Numbered from the stretch's first letter, positions 24,831 through 33,307 are shown. The stretch is 64,000 bases of DNA from Streptomyces ardesiacus (GCF_003112575.1 NZ_BEWC01000007.1:606411-670410), one strand, 5' to 3'. The notes: generated by a model not told the origin, from the letters alone. Made by a program: numbers and translations.

Positions 24831-25955
24831 TCACCAGCCCAGTTCGTTCGCGGTGGTCTCGGCTATCGCGGGTGAGCAGGTCATGCCGCGCCCGCCGGGC
24901 CCGGTGACCAGCCACACGCCCTCGCGCACCCGCTGGCGGTGCACGACGCGGCTCGTGTCGGTGCACTGCGCGTACACCCCGGCCCAACGGCGGCGGACGC
25001 GGGGCAGCGGGCGGCCGAGGAGGGACTCGACGACGCCGGTGAGGTGCTCGTAGGGGTCCTCGAGGGTGTCGAAGGCGAAGGGGTGCTCGTACTCGTGCGT
25101 GTCGCCGATGGTCAGTCCGCCGTCGGCGCGCTGGACCATGAGCAGTTGCATCCGGTGCTCGGCGGCCGTGACGGGCTGCGGCTGCCGGGCGTTCAGCTCG
25201 TCCAGGGCGGGCGAGCCGTACGCCGGGTAGTAGCGGAAGCTGTCGGCGTCGGCGACCGAGGTGGTGAGCGGTTCGCCGAGGGGGTCGGTCTGCATCATCT
25301 GCAGGCGGACCCGGCGTACGGGCAGGCCGGGTCCGGCCAGTTCGCGGACGAGGCCGCCGAGCCAGGCTCCGGTGCACAGGAGAACGACGTCGCCGCTGTG
25401 GGTGTCGCCGTGGTCGTCGCGGACGGCGTGTTCGCCGACGACGTCGCGGACCTCGCGGCCGGGCAGGAAGGTGTACCGGGGGGACCTGAGCAGCTCGGCG
25501 CGCAGGGCGAGCTGGGCGGTGCGCGGTTCGACGGCGGCGTCGCGCTCGCAGTACAGGGCGGCGTCGAACGCGCCGCGCAGGGCCGGGTTCAGCGCGCGGG
25601 CCTCGCCGGGGGTGAGCAGCCTGTGGCCGCGGGCGACGGCGTCCGGGCGGGCGACGGCCGCCTCGGCGACGGCCCGCTCCAGGTCGCCGCGGAGCGGGGT
25701 CAGGGAGCCGTTCGCACGGAAGCCCAGCGCCGGGACCCGGGCGCCGATCTCCTCCCACAGCTCCCGGGCCCGCAGCGCGGTCTCCAGCTCCTCCCCGCCC
25801 GCTCGGCCACTGACCCAGATCTGGCCGAAATTGCGCAGCGAGGCACCGCGGGCCTCTCTCTCGCGCTCGATCTGTACGACCTCGTGGCCGCGGTTGACTG
25901 CGTGCCAGGCGTGCATGGTGCCCACCACGCCGGCTCCGACGACTATGACTCTCAC
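24831..25955 (-). CDS. FAD-dependent amine oxidoreductase linked to phosphonate catabolism
   Basis: A 374-residue flavoprotein of the DAO family (glycine/D-amino acid oxidase type). The FAD-binding Rossmann start is VIVVGAGVVGTMHAWHAV, followed by the acidic end of strand 2 (VVQIERE). A late GPGGRGMTCSPAIAE closes the flavin site. It resembles the subfamily found with phosphonatase-like HADs (TIGR03364 as I recall it). Oxidation of aminoethylphosphonate or an N-methyl or hydroxy derivative would give the aldehyde used by the next enzyme. GTG at 25955 was chosen because the Rossmann motif begins at once and GAGGAG lies 10 bases upstream. First gene of the six-gene operon. Confidence 0.82.
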   Translation of the reverse strand: MRVIVVGAGVVGTMHAWHAVNRGHEVVQIEREREARGASLRNFGQIWVSGRAGGEELETALRARELWEEIGARVPALGFRANGSLTPLRGDLERAVAEAAVARPDAVARGHRLLTPGEARALNPALRGAFDAALYCERDAAVEPRTAQLALRAELLRSPRYTFLPGREVRDVVGEHAVRDDHGDTHSGDVVLLCTGAWLGGLVRELAGPGLPVRRVRLQMMQTDPLGEPLTTSVADADSFRYYPAYGSPALDELNARQPQPVTAAEHRMQLLMVQRADGGLTIGDTHEYEHPFAFDTLEDPYEHLTGVVESLLGRPLPRVRRRWAGVYAQCTDTSRVVHRQRVREGVWLVTGPGGRGMTCSPAIAETTANELGW

Positions 25956-26011
25956 GGCCGCCACGCTCCTCGGCATCGGGGAACCGGAGACATCCGGCCG
26001 ACGACGGGAGC

Positions 26012-26048
26012 GTGAACTAGGCGTCACTTTTGGGCTAGACCCGTTATC
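26012..26048 (-). promoter_or_regulatory. Candidate operator and -10 box for the phosphonate operon
   Basis: On the minus strand a GATAAC -10-like box (26043-26048) is followed directly by GGGTCTAGCCC (26032-26042), a near palindrome with a CTAG centre like sites of HutC/DasR-type GntR regulators. A second inverted repeat, GTGA/TCAC (26012-26015, 26024-26027), follows. The GntR/UTRA gene just upstream is the natural candidate regulator. Confidence 0.35.
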
Positions 26049-26107
26049 TTTCCGTGACTTAGGCCCGGACCCGGGACGGGCGTTTTCCGGCCGCCGCACG
26101 GTCCGCC

Positions 26108-26168
26108 GTCGGCGGCCGACGGTGCGCGGTCCGCGGTGCGCTGTCGGCGGCCGGCGGTGCGCGGTCCG
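26108..26168. repeat. Two 26-bp direct repeats between GntR gene and FAD gene
   Basis: The units at 26108-26133 and 26143-26168 share 25 of 26 bases (GTCGGCGGCCG, then A or G, then CGGTGCGC and so on), with a period of 35. They lie just after the GntR stop. Their strong dyad content suggests a role in termination or a recent local duplication. Confidence 0.6.
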
Positions 26169-26175
26169 GACGGTG

Positions 26176-26931
26176 TCAGCCGTGCAGGCGGGTGGTGAAG
26201 GAGAAGCGGTCACCCCGGTAGAGCGTGCGCACCCGCTCCAGCGGGCCGCCCCCGGTGTCCCGGGAGACGCGGTGGATGAGCAGCATCGGGAGGGCCGGCG
26301 GGGTGCCGATCAGCAGGGCCTCGCGCGGGGTGGCGAGCACGGTCTCGATGCGTTCGTCGGCGTACCCGAAGGCGATGCCCTGTCCGGCGAGGTGGGAGTA
26401 GAAGGACGAGTCGGGGTCGAAGGCGGTGTCCAGGTCGGGGACGCGGGCCACGGCGACGTACGTGCTCTCCAGCCCGACCCGCTCGTCGTCCGCGAGCAGC
26501 ACGCGCTCCAGGTGCCAGACGGGCTCTCCCCGGGTGAGGCCGGTCTCGGCGGCGAGCGGGGCGGGGCAGGGGAAGCGGTCGAGGGTGACGAGCGCACGGC
26601 CGGGGGTGCGTCCCTGGCGCCGGACGCCCTCGGTGTAGCTGGCCAGGGACAGGGGCTGCGCCAGCTTGGGACCGGCGACCACGGTGCCACGCCCCTGCCG
26701 GCGCAGCTTGCCCTCCAGCACGAGTTCGCGCAGGGCCTGCCGCACGGTCTCGCGGGCGACCTCGTAGCGCTCGGAGAGGTCCCGCTCGGTGGGGATGGCG
26801 CTGCCCTCCCCCAGTTCGCCGACGAGGCGGTCGATCCGCGCCTTGACGGCGTAGTACTTCGGCACGCGCCCGTGCTCGGGGATCCCGGAGCGCACCGGGG
26901 CGCCGGGGGCCTGGTCGTTGGGATAGTCCAC
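26176..26931 (-). CDS. GntR family regulator with UTRA domain
   Basis: A 251-residue HutC-subfamily regulator. The winged helix (about residues 20-90) has YYAVKARIDRLVGELGEGS, IPTERDLSERYEVARETVRQ and GRGTVVAGPK. The UTRA ligand domain follows, with PVWHLERVLLADD and SFYSHLAGQG. GTG 26931 is taken as start. It lies upstream of, and in the same direction as, the phosphonate-type operon, separated by 220 bases holding direct repeats and an operator-like site, so it probably senses a phosphonate or its breakdown product. Confidence 0.83.
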   Translation of the reverse strand: MDYPNDQAPGAPVRSGIPEHGRVPKYYAVKARIDRLVGELGEGSAIPTERDLSERYEVARETVRQALRELVLEGKLRRQGRGTVVAGPKLAQPLSLASYTEGVRRQGRTPGRALVTLDRFPCPAPLAAETGLTRGEPVWHLERVLLADDERVGLESTYVAVARVPDLDTAFDPDSSFYSHLAGQGIAFGYADERIETVLATPREALLIGTPPALPMLLIHRVSRDTGGGPLERVRTLYRGDRFSFTTRLHG

Positions 26932-26986
26932 GCAGGGATGGTCGCAGACGCGGGGGCTCCGGTTCCCCGGCCGGGCGTCCGGGCGG

Positions 26987-28696
26987 TCAGCCGCCGTCCC
27001 CGCGCCCGAACAGCGGCGCCAGCAGCAGTTGGGCCGCACCCTCCGCGACCGCCCGCGTCCCGCCGGGCGCGAGCCGCACCGGTACGGCGCCGTCGTGACC
27101 GCCCTCGCGCCGGGCGCGGGCGTCCAGGACCGCGCCGACGCCGTGGACGAACGCCTCGGGTGCGGCGGCGACGGTACGGCCGCCCAGCAGCACCAGGTCG
27201 ATGTCCAGCAGCCCGGCGAGGTTCGCGGCGCCGGTGCCGAGCACCCGCGCCGCCTCGGCGAGGTCCCCGCGGGCGACGGCGGCGAGACACAGGGCCTCCG
27301 TGCAGCCCCGGGCGCCGCAGGTGCAGGGCGGCCCGTCGAGCTGGAGGACCTGGTGCCCGAACTCCCCGGCGCCGGTCCGGGCGCCCCGGTGCACGGTCCC
27401 GCCGAAGACGAGACCGGCGCCGAGGCCGGTACCGAGGTGCAGGTAGGCGAAGGAGCCGCCCCCGTCCCCGCGCAGGGCGAGGCCGAGCGCCGCCGCGTTG
27501 GTGTCCTTGTCGACGACCACCGGCACCCCCAGCCGCCGCTCCAGCGCGTCCCGCAACGGGAACCCGTCCCACTCCGGAAACCCGGTCACCCGGTGCAGCA
27601 CGCCCCGGGCGTGGTCGAGCGGTCCGGGCAGCGCCACCCCGAGCCCGAGCAGCCCGGAAACACCCCCGAGCCCACCGCCCACGGACCACGGTCCCTCCCC
27701 GCCGGGAGCCTCCAGCCGGGCGGAGACACCCTCCCCGGGGGCCTGCTCCCCCGAGGCCGACGGGGCCTGCTCCCCTGGGTGCTGCTCTCCGGGGGGCTGC
27801 TCTCCGGGGGGCTGCTCTCCGGGGGGCTGCTCTCCGGCAGCCGGACCACCGGGGGCACGCCGCCCCGGACGCCGCCCACCGCAGGCGTGCTCCCCCGCGG
27901 CCGGCCCGCCCAAGGTCCACTCCCCCTCGGCCGGCCCGTCCGAGGGCCACTCCCCCTCGGCCGGCCCCCCGACCGCCCGACCACCCGGGGCGCGCTCCCC
28001 CGACGCCGGCGACCTCGGCATCTCCGTGGCAGAGGTCCCCGGACCGTCCGCGGCGGGCGTCGCGCCTCCCTCCGCCGCGGCGGCTCGCGTGCCGTCCCCG
28101 CCCTGCGCCGGCCCCTCCGCGGCACGCGCACGCGAGCCCCCCACGGCGGGCGTCGGGCCCGAGGCTGTGGGAGGGCCCGGGCGGTGCTCCGTGCCACGCG
28201 GCCCCAGTGCCTGCGCCGTAAGGTCCTCCGCCGCTCGCGCCACCGTCTCCACCACGGTCCCCGCACCCGCGCCCAGGTCCAGCGGAACGCGTCGTTCCGC
28301 GATCACCGTGCCGTCGAGGTCGGTCAGGACCGCGCGCAGCTCGTCCCGGTCCAGGTGGACGCCGAGGGCGTGGCCCGCGCCGGGGACCAGGCGCAGTACC
28401 GTGCGCGGCTTGCCGCCGGTGGACGCGCGGCGCCCGGCGTCGGCGGCCAGGCCCTCGGCCCGCAGCCGTGCGGTGATCTTGCTGACCGCCTGCGGGGTGA
28501 GCCCCGTGCGCTCGGCGAGCTCCAGCCGGCTGATGCCCCCGGCGCCGGCGGTGCGCAGCAGGTCCAGCACCAGGGCGGTGTTGTGGCTGCGCAGGGCGAG
28601 CAGATTGGCGCCGCCCGCCGCACCCCGCATGCCACGTGCCCCACCGCCCGCCGGGCCGCCGGCCCTCGCCCCGCCTGCGCCGTTCACCCTGTCCAC
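26987..28696 (-). CDS. ROK family regulator with long repetitive insertion
   Basis: A ROK repressor of 569 residues, some 150-170 longer than usual. The N-terminal winged helix (SRLELAERTGLTPQAVSKIT) lies at about 60-100, and the start of the ATPase-like fold follows (HALGVHLDRDELRAVLTDLDG). Residues of about 185-350 are a low-complexity insert with GPAEGEW repeats and four GEQPP-type units. The fold then resumes (GLGVALPGPLDHARG, VVVDKDTNAAALG, HLGTGLGAG) with the Cys-rich zinc motif CTCGARGCTEALC. GTG 28696 is one possible start; GTG 28687 has better ribosome-site spacing. It is divergent from the Gfo/Idh gene across a 27-bp operator. Confidence 0.8.
   Translation of the reverse strand: MDRVNGAGGARAGGPAGGGARGMRGAAGGANLLALRSHNTALVLDLLRTAGAGGISRLELAERTGLTPQAVSKITARLRAEGLAADAGRRASTGGKPRTVLRLVPGAGHALGVHLDRDELRAVLTDLDGTVIAERRVPLDLGAGAGTVVETVARAAEDLTAQALGPRGTEHRPGPPTASGPTPAVGGSRARAAEGPAQGGDGTRAAAAEGGATPAADGPGTSATEMPRSPASGERAPGGRAVGGPAEGEWPSDGPAEGEWTLGGPAAGEHACGGRRPGRRAPGGPAAGEQPPGEQPPGEQPPGEQHPGEQAPSASGEQAPGEGVSARLEAPGGEGPWSVGGGLGGVSGLLGLGVALPGPLDHARGVLHRVTGFPEWDGFPLRDALERRLGVPVVVDKDTNAAALGLALRGDGGGSFAYLHLGTGLGAGLVFGGTVHRGARTGAGEFGHQVLQLDGPPCTCGARGCTEALCLAAVARGDLAEAARVLGTGAANLAGLLDIDLVLLGGRTVAAAPEAFVHGVGAVLDARARREGGHDGAVPVRLAPGGTRAVAEGAAQLLLAPLFGRGDGG
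27781..27840. repeat. 15-bp tandem repeat inside the ROK gene
   Basis: Four head-to-tail units of GCTGCTCTCCGGGGG (the last imperfect) encode the GEQPP repeats. A fifth, more degenerate unit precedes them. The 15-base period keeps the frame, so copy number can drift without disrupting the protein. Confidence 0.85.
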
Positions 28697-28719
28697 GCCC
28701 CCATTGTCCCCGGCGCTTG

Positions 28720-28746
28720 CACTTTGGCAACACCGTTGCGAAAGTG
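28720..28746. promoter_or_regulatory. Operator between ROK regulator and Gfo/Idh gene
   Basis: Arms CACTTTGGCAAC (28720-28731) and GTTGCGAAAGTG (28735-28746) form an inverted repeat with 11 of 12 pairs matching around a 3-base ACC centre. It fills most of the 56-base gap between the two divergent genes, as expected for autoregulation by the ROK protein and control of the oxidoreductase. Confidence 0.7.
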
Positions 28747-28752
28747 GGACGC

Positions 28753-29835
28753 ATGACTGGTACTCCACCCGGCACTCCCCCTCTGCGCGTCGGCCTCGTC
28801 GGCTACGGCCTCGCGGGTTCCGTCTTCCACGCCCCGCTGATCGCCGCCACCGAGGGCCTGGCCCTGGACACGGTCGTCACCTCGAACCCGGAGCGGCAGC
28901 GGCAGGCCCGCGCCGAGTTCCCGGACGTGCGCACCGTCGCCGCCCCCGACGAGCTCTTCGACCGGGCCGCCGACCTGGACCTGGTCGTCGTCGCCTCCCC
29001 CAACAAGACGCACGTGCCCCTCGCGACCCGGGCCCTGGAGGCCGGTCTGCCGGTCGTGGTGGACAAGCCGGTCGCGGGCACCGCCGCCGAGGCGCGCGCC
29101 CTGGCGACGCTGGCCGAGGAGCGCGGTCTGCTCCTCTCCGTCTTCCAGAACCGCCGCTGGGACAACGACTTCCTCACCCTGCGGCGCCTGCTCGCCGAGG
29201 ACGCGCTGGGCGACGTGTGGCGCTTCGAGTCCCGCTTCGAACGCTGGCGGCCGAAGCCGAAGGGCGGCTGGCGCGAGTCCGGCGACCCGGCGGAGATCGG
29301 CGGCCTCCTGTACGACCTCGGCAGCCACGTCGTCGACCAGGCCCTCGTCCTCTTCGGCCCGGTCACGCAGGTGTACGCCGAGGCCGTGGTCCGGCGGGCG
29401 GGCGCGGAGGCGGACGACGACACGTTCCTCGCGCTCACGCACGCGAACGGCGTCCGCTCCCACCTCTACGTCTCCTCCACCGCCGCCCGGCTCGGCCCCC
29501 GCTTCCGGGTGCTCGGCTCGAAGGCCGGCTATGTCAAGCACGGCCTCGACCCCCAGGAGGCGGCGTTGCGCGAGGGCAAGCGGCCGGGCCCCGGCTGGGG
29601 CGAGGAGGACGAGTCGCTGTGGGGCCGCGTCGGGGCCGGGGACTCCCCGCCGACCGGCGGCGGACAGGTGACGGCGACCGTCCCGGGCGACTACCCCGCG
29701 TACTACGCGGCGGTGGCCGGTGCCCTGCGCGACGGCGGCCCGAACCCGGTGGACGCCCGGGCGGCGGCCGCCGCCCTGGACGTGCTGGAGGCGGCCCGCC
29801 GGTCCGCCCGCGACGGCGTGGTGGTGGCCCTGTGA
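28753..29835 (+). CDS. Gfo/Idh/MocA family oxidoreductase
   Basis: A 360-residue NAD(P)-dependent sugar oxidoreductase. The Rossmann loop GLVGYGLAGSVFHAPLI lies at residues 14-30, and the catalytic lysine motif VVVDKPVAG (EKP-type) at about 97. The C-terminal dimerisation and substrate domain has GGLLYDLGSHVVDQAL. It is divergent from the ROK regulator and shares its operator. The next gene starts at the GTGA overlap. Substrate is probably a sugar, inositol or related polyol; induction through the ROK protein would fit such a ligand. Confidence 0.87.
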   Translation: MTGTPPGTPPLRVGLVGYGLAGSVFHAPLIAATEGLALDTVVTSNPERQRQARAEFPDVRTVAAPDELFDRAADLDLVVVASPNKTHVPLATRALEAGLPVVVDKPVAGTAAEARALATLAEERGLLLSVFQNRRWDNDFLTLRRLLAEDALGDVWRFESRFERWRPKPKGGWRESGDPAEIGGLLYDLGSHVVDQALVLFGPVTQVYAEAVVRRAGAEADDDTFLALTHANGVRSHLYVSSTAARLGPRFRVLGSKAGYVKHGLDPQEAALREGKRPGPGWGEEDESLWGRVGAGDSPPTGGGQVTATVPGDYPAYYAAVAGALRDGGPNPVDARAAAAALDVLEAARRSARDGVVVAL

Positions 29836-30323
29836 GCACCGCACCGACGCCGTCCGACGCGGCCGTCCCCACCGTGGCGGAGCTGGAGGAGCAGGAACGC
29901 CGCCTGGTCTTCCGCCGGTTCACCCACGACGACGCCTGGGCGCTGGGCTCCCTCCTCGTCGAACTGGCCCGGGAGCGCGAGGCCCCGGTCGCCGTCGACA
30001 TCCACCGCGCCGGACAGCAGCTCTTCCACGCCGCGCTGCCGGGTTCCACCCCGGACAACGACGCCTGGATCGCCCGCAAGCGCCGCGTGGTGGAGCGGTA
30101 CGGCTCGGCGTCGTACCTCGTCGGCTCGCGGTTCCGGGCCAAGGGCACGACCTTCGAGGAGTCCTCGCGGCTCGATGCCGGCACGTACGCGGCGCACGGC
30201 GGCTCCTTCCCGATCACCGTGGCCGGTGTCGGCGTCGTCGGCGCGGTGACGGTCTCCGGACTGCCGCAGGTGGAGGACCACCGGCTGGTGGTGGAGGCAC
30301 TGGAGCGCTTCCTCGGCGAGTGA
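29832..30323 (+). CDS. UPF0303 / GlcG-HbpS-like domain protein
   Basis: A 163-residue protein of the haem-degrading (DUF336, GlcG/HbpS-like) fold, UPF0303 group. Typical stretches are ALGSLLVELARERE, AVDIHRAGQQLFHAALPGSTPDN, RKRRVVERYGSAS, and a C-terminal GSFPITVAGVGVVGAVTVSGLPQ. GTG 29832 overlaps the oxidoreductase stop, so it is the second gene of the ROK-controlled unit. Proteins of this fold bind haem or small cofactors, but the function of UPF0303 members is unproven. Confidence 0.8.
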   Translation: MSTAPTPSDAAVPTVAELEEQERRLVFRRFTHDDAWALGSLLVELAREREAPVAVDIHRAGQQLFHAALPGSTPDNDAWIARKRRVVERYGSASYLVGSRFRAKGTTFEESSRLDAGTYAAHGGSFPITVAGVGVVGAVTVSGLPQVEDHRLVVEALERFLGE

Positions 30324-30335
30324 CCCGATCGGCCC

Positions 30336-30353
30336 CCGGGCCGTGCGGCCCGG
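30336..30353 (+). terminator. Terminator after the Gfo/Idh operon
   Basis: CCGGGCCG (30336-30343) and CGGCCCGG (30346-30353) form an 8-bp perfect stem with a 2-base TG centre, 13 bases after the stop. Confidence 0.5.
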
Positions 30354-30439
30354 TGTGGTCGGGGAATCGCGGGTGGGTACCCATGGTTGTCAGCAGACAC
30401 GCAGCATGATCACGGCGCCCACCGGAGGGATCACCCGCG

Positions 30440-31339
30440 ATGAACGAGGCGACAGCTTCCCCGAAGGACCTCAAGGACCCGAAGGACCTGAAGGAATCGG
30501 TCGGACGCCACGGCGTCTGGAGCATGCAACTGCGCTCCGAGGACCCGGACGGCGCAGCCGAACGCGCCGAGGCCGCCGCCGAGTTGGAGCAGCTCGGCTA
30601 CGGCGCCCTGTGGCTCGGCGGCAACAGCGCCGCCCGGAACGCCGCCCCGCTGATCGCCGCGACCTCGCGGATCGTGGTCGGCACCAGCATCCAGAGCATC
30701 TGGGACCACAAGCCGTCCGAGGCCGCGGCGGGCTTCGCCGAGCTGGAGGTGTCCCACCCGGGCCGCTTCGTGCTCGGCCTCGGCGTGAGCCACGGCCCGC
30801 TCGCGCAGGGGTACCGCCGCCCGTACTCGACGATGGTCGGCTACCTCGACGAGCTGGACCGGGCCGGGATGCGCTCCGGCCACCGGGTGCTGGCCGCACT
30901 CGGTCCGAAGATGCTGGAGCTGTCCCGGGACCGGGCGGCGGGCGCCATCCCGTACCTGGTCACTCCCGAGCACACCGCGCAGGCCCGCGAGCGGCTCGGC
31001 ACGGGCCCGCTGCTGGCCCCGGAGCTGAAGGTCGTCCTCGACTCCGACCCGGCCCGGGCCCGGGCGACGGCCCGCGCCTACCTCGGCATGTACCTGAAGC
31101 TGCCGAACTACACGAAGAACTTCCTGAACCTCGGCTTCACCGACGCCGACGTCACCGGCGGCGGCAGCGACCGCCTGATCGACGCGGTCTTCGCCTGGGG
31201 CGACGAGTCCGCGATCCGCGCCCGCATCGACGCCTTCCACACCGCGGGCGCCGACCACGTCGCCCTCCAGCTCGTGGAGGACGACATGACCCGCCTCCCG
31301 AGGGAGGGCTGGCGCACCCTCGCCGCACTGCTGGCGTGA
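30440..31339 (+). CDS. F420-dependent LLM-class oxidoreductase
   Basis: A 299-residue luciferase-like monooxygenase-fold protein of the F420-dependent group. Recognisable parts are the start RHGVWSMQLRSED, EQLGYGALWLGGNSA, AATSRIVVGTSIQSIW, and HPGRFVLGLGVSHGPL, where cofactor binds at the barrel top. A Lys/Asp/Pro-repeat (KDLKDPKDLKE) precedes the domain. GGAGGG lies 8-13 bases before the ATG. It stands alone and converges on the FAH gene. The actual redox substrate is unknown. Confidence 0.83.
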   Translation: MNEATASPKDLKDPKDLKESVGRHGVWSMQLRSEDPDGAAERAEAAAELEQLGYGALWLGGNSAARNAAPLIAATSRIVVGTSIQSIWDHKPSEAAAGFAELEVSHPGRFVLGLGVSHGPLAQGYRRPYSTMVGYLDELDRAGMRSGHRVLAALGPKMLELSRDRAAGAIPYLVTPEHTAQARERLGTGPLLAPELKVVLDSDPARARATARAYLGMYLKLPNYTKNFLNLGFTDADVTGGGSDRLIDAVFAWGDESAIRARIDAFHTAGADHVALQLVEDDMTRLPREGWRTLAALLA

Positions 31340-31461
31340 GAGAAGCGCGCCCCTGACGGGGCGGGGCCGTGACAGGGGCGGCTCCGCCACGCGGGCGCGC
31401 CCCGCCACGGCCGACCCGCGCCCGAGAACGCACGCGGGCCCCCGCCCCCGGCGGGGAGCGC

Positions 31462-32319
31462 CTACGCCCCCTTCAGCTCCTGCCGCTGCCGCCCCAGCCC
31501 CTCGACCTCCAGCTCGACGACGTCGCCCGCCCGCAGGTACGGCTTCGGCTCGGGCTGCCCCATGGCCACCCCGGCCGGCGTCCCGGTGTTGATCACGTCA
31601 CCGGGACGCAGCACCATGAACTGGCTGACGTACCGCACGACCTCCCCCACCGGGAAGATCTGCTCCGCCGTCGTCCCGTCCTGCCTCAGCTCGCCGTTGA
31701 CCCACAGCCGCAGCGACAGCCGCTGCGGGTCGGGCACCTCGTCGGCGGTCACCAGCCAGGGGCCCAGCGGGTTGAACGTCTCGCAGTTCTTCCCCTTGTC
31801 CCAGGTCCCGCCCCGCTCGATCTGGAACTCCCGCTCGGACACGTCGTGCGCGACCGCGTACCCGGCGACGCACGCGAGCCCCTCCTCGGCGGACTCCAGG
31901 TAGCGGGCCGTGCGCCCGACGACGACCGCCAGCTCCACCTCCCAGTCGGTCTTGGCGGACCCGCGCGGCACGAGCACCGTGTCGTACGGCCCGACCACCG
32001 TGTCCGGCGCCTTGAAGAACACCACCGGCTCGGCGGGCGGTTCGGCTCCGGTCTCGCGGGCGTGGTCGTGGTAGTTCAGCCCGATGCACACGATCTTGCC
32101 GATGCGTGCCACCGGCGGTCCGACGCGCAGCCCCGTGGCGTCCAGGGCGGGCAGCGCACCGGCCTCGGCGGCGGACCGTATCCGGCCCAGCGCGCTCTCG
32201 TCGGCGAGCAGTTCGCCGTCGATGTCCGTCACGACGCCCGACAGGTCTCGCAGGGTCCCGTCGGCGTCGAGCAGCGCGGGCCGCTCCGACCCCGCCGTAC
32301 CGACTCGCAACAGCTTCAT
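31462..32319 (-). CDS. Fumarylacetoacetate hydrolase family protein
   Basis: A 285-residue FAH-superfamily enzyme (hydrolase, decarboxylase or dehydratase of 2-oxoacids and diketo acids). Metal and substrate motifs are present: GLNYHDHARETG, FFKAPDTVVGPYD, DWEVELAVVVGR with metal-binding Glu, VSEREFQ, and the closing GVINTGTPAG-type segment (GDVINTGTPAGVAMG). The N-terminal MKLLRVGTAGSERPALLD is typical of the actinobacterial group. GGAG lies 10 bases before the ATG. A possible operator (GGAGGA/TCCTCC) lies about 80 bases upstream. No homogentisate pathway gene is nearby. Confidence 0.85.
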   Translation of the reverse strand: MKLLRVGTAGSERPALLDADGTLRDLSGVVTDIDGELLADESALGRIRSAAEAGALPALDATGLRVGPPVARIGKIVCIGLNYHDHARETGAEPPAEPVVFFKAPDTVVGPYDTVLVPRGSAKTDWEVELAVVVGRTARYLESAEEGLACVAGYAVAHDVSEREFQIERGGTWDKGKNCETFNPLGPWLVTADEVPDPQRLSLRLWVNGELRQDGTTAEQIFPVGEVVRYVSQFMVLRPGDVINTGTPAGVAMGQPEPKPYLRAGDVVELEVEGLGRQRQELKGA

Positions 32320-32394
32320 GATCCCCAACTCCTCGCTCGCGGGCAGCCCGCCCGACGGTGCGCGACCTGGGTGCGGCAGCAACGCGACAGCATC

Positions 32395-32414
32395 GGAGGA
32401 CTGGTCGATCCTCC
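32395..32414. promoter_or_regulatory. Inverted repeat upstream of the FAH gene
   Basis: GGAGGA (32395-32400) and TCCTCC (32409-32414) flank an 8-base centre CTGGTCGA, 76-95 bases upstream of the FAH-family start. The TGGTCGA centre recalls FadR-type GntR sites. No regulator gene is adjacent. Confidence 0.3.
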
Positions 32415-32494
32415 AAGGCCGCGGTCCACTCCGCAATACCCCGTTCACGTACTGGACCGTAGTCGCGCGCCCCGTGCGTCCGGCCGGTCCGTGC

Positions 32495-33208
32495 TCAGCG
32501 CTGGAGCACCGCCCGTTCGACGGCGCTCCACGTCGTGCTGGTGACGACGTACAGCGCGGCGGCCAGCGGCACCACGGCGACGGTGACGAGCGTGAAGAAG
32601 GACATGAACGGCATGACCCTGGTGATCGCGCCGACGCCCGGGACCTGTTCCCCGTCACCGGCGGGCGCCACCGGATGGGCGGCCATCGACCGCCTGGTGA
32701 GCCGGTAGCTGAAGGTGGCGACCCCCGCCACGACCGCGAACAGCACCGCGTAGACGAGCCCCGCCCCGCCGAGGAGTCCGCCGTCGCCGAGCGCGTCGGC
32801 CCAGCGGCCGCCGAGCGGGGCGGCCAGGAGCTGGTGGGAGAGGAGCCCGTTGGCCCGGCCGCCGACCTCCGAGCTGGAGAAGACGTGGTAGAGCAGGAAG
32901 AACGCGGGCAACTGCAACAGGCTGGGCAGGCATCCGGACAGCGGGGACACCTTTTCCTCGGCGTGCAGTTCGAGCACGGCCCGCTTCAGCCGCTCGGGGT
33001 CCTTGGCGTGCTTGCGGCGCAGTTCGGCGACCCGCGGCTGCAGCTCGGCGCGCGCCTTCTGGCCACGTGCGGCGGCCCGGGACAGCGGGTGGAGGAGGAG
33101 TCGTACGAGCGCGGTGAACAGGACGATGGCGGCGGCCGCGGCCGAGGCGCCGAACAGGGGCTGGAGCAGGTCGGCGAGGCGCTCGACCAGGTGGGCGAAA
33201 ACGGACAT
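32495..33208 (-). CDS. YidC/Oxa1-type membrane insertase paralogue
   Basis: A 237-residue integral membrane protein of the YidC/Oxa1 family. The core has a first span (AAAAAIVLFTALVRLLLHPL), the cytoplasmic coiled region with basic ARGQKARAELQPRVAELRRK, the Pro-containing LPSLLQLPAFFLLYHVF, and two late spans. The Arg in the first span groove (LVRLLL) is kept. It is shorter than housekeeping YidC and is not next to rpmH/rnpA, so it is a second, accessory copy. The small membrane protein upstream on the same strand is its usual neighbour in Streptomyces. Confidence 0.85.
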   Translation of the reverse strand: MSVFAHLVERLADLLQPLFGASAAAAAIVLFTALVRLLLHPLSRAAARGQKARAELQPRVAELRRKHAKDPERLKRAVLELHAEEKVSPLSGCLPSLLQLPAFFLLYHVFSSSEVGGRANGLLSHQLLAAPLGGRWADALGDGGLLGGAGLVYAVLFAVVAGVATFSYRLTRRSMAAHPVAPAGDGEQVPGVGAITRVMPFMSFFTLVTVAVVPLAAALYVVTSTTWSAVERAVLQR

Positions 33209-33307
33209 GGGTGGTGAGCCCTCCGGGGGTCTCGTCGTGCCGGGTGGAGAGATGGCGGCATGACGACACGACCGGCGTGGGGCCGGGTGTTCGGGAGAAG
33301 CCTGGCC

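Noticed and set aside
27781..27840. Tandem units as a possible CRISPR array
   Set aside because: The 15-bp units are directly adjacent without spacers and lie inside a coding frame as GEQPP repeats.
31340..31461. Terminator between convergent LLM and FAH genes
   Set aside because: Several GC-rich partial stems exist, but none is long or perfect enough to call.
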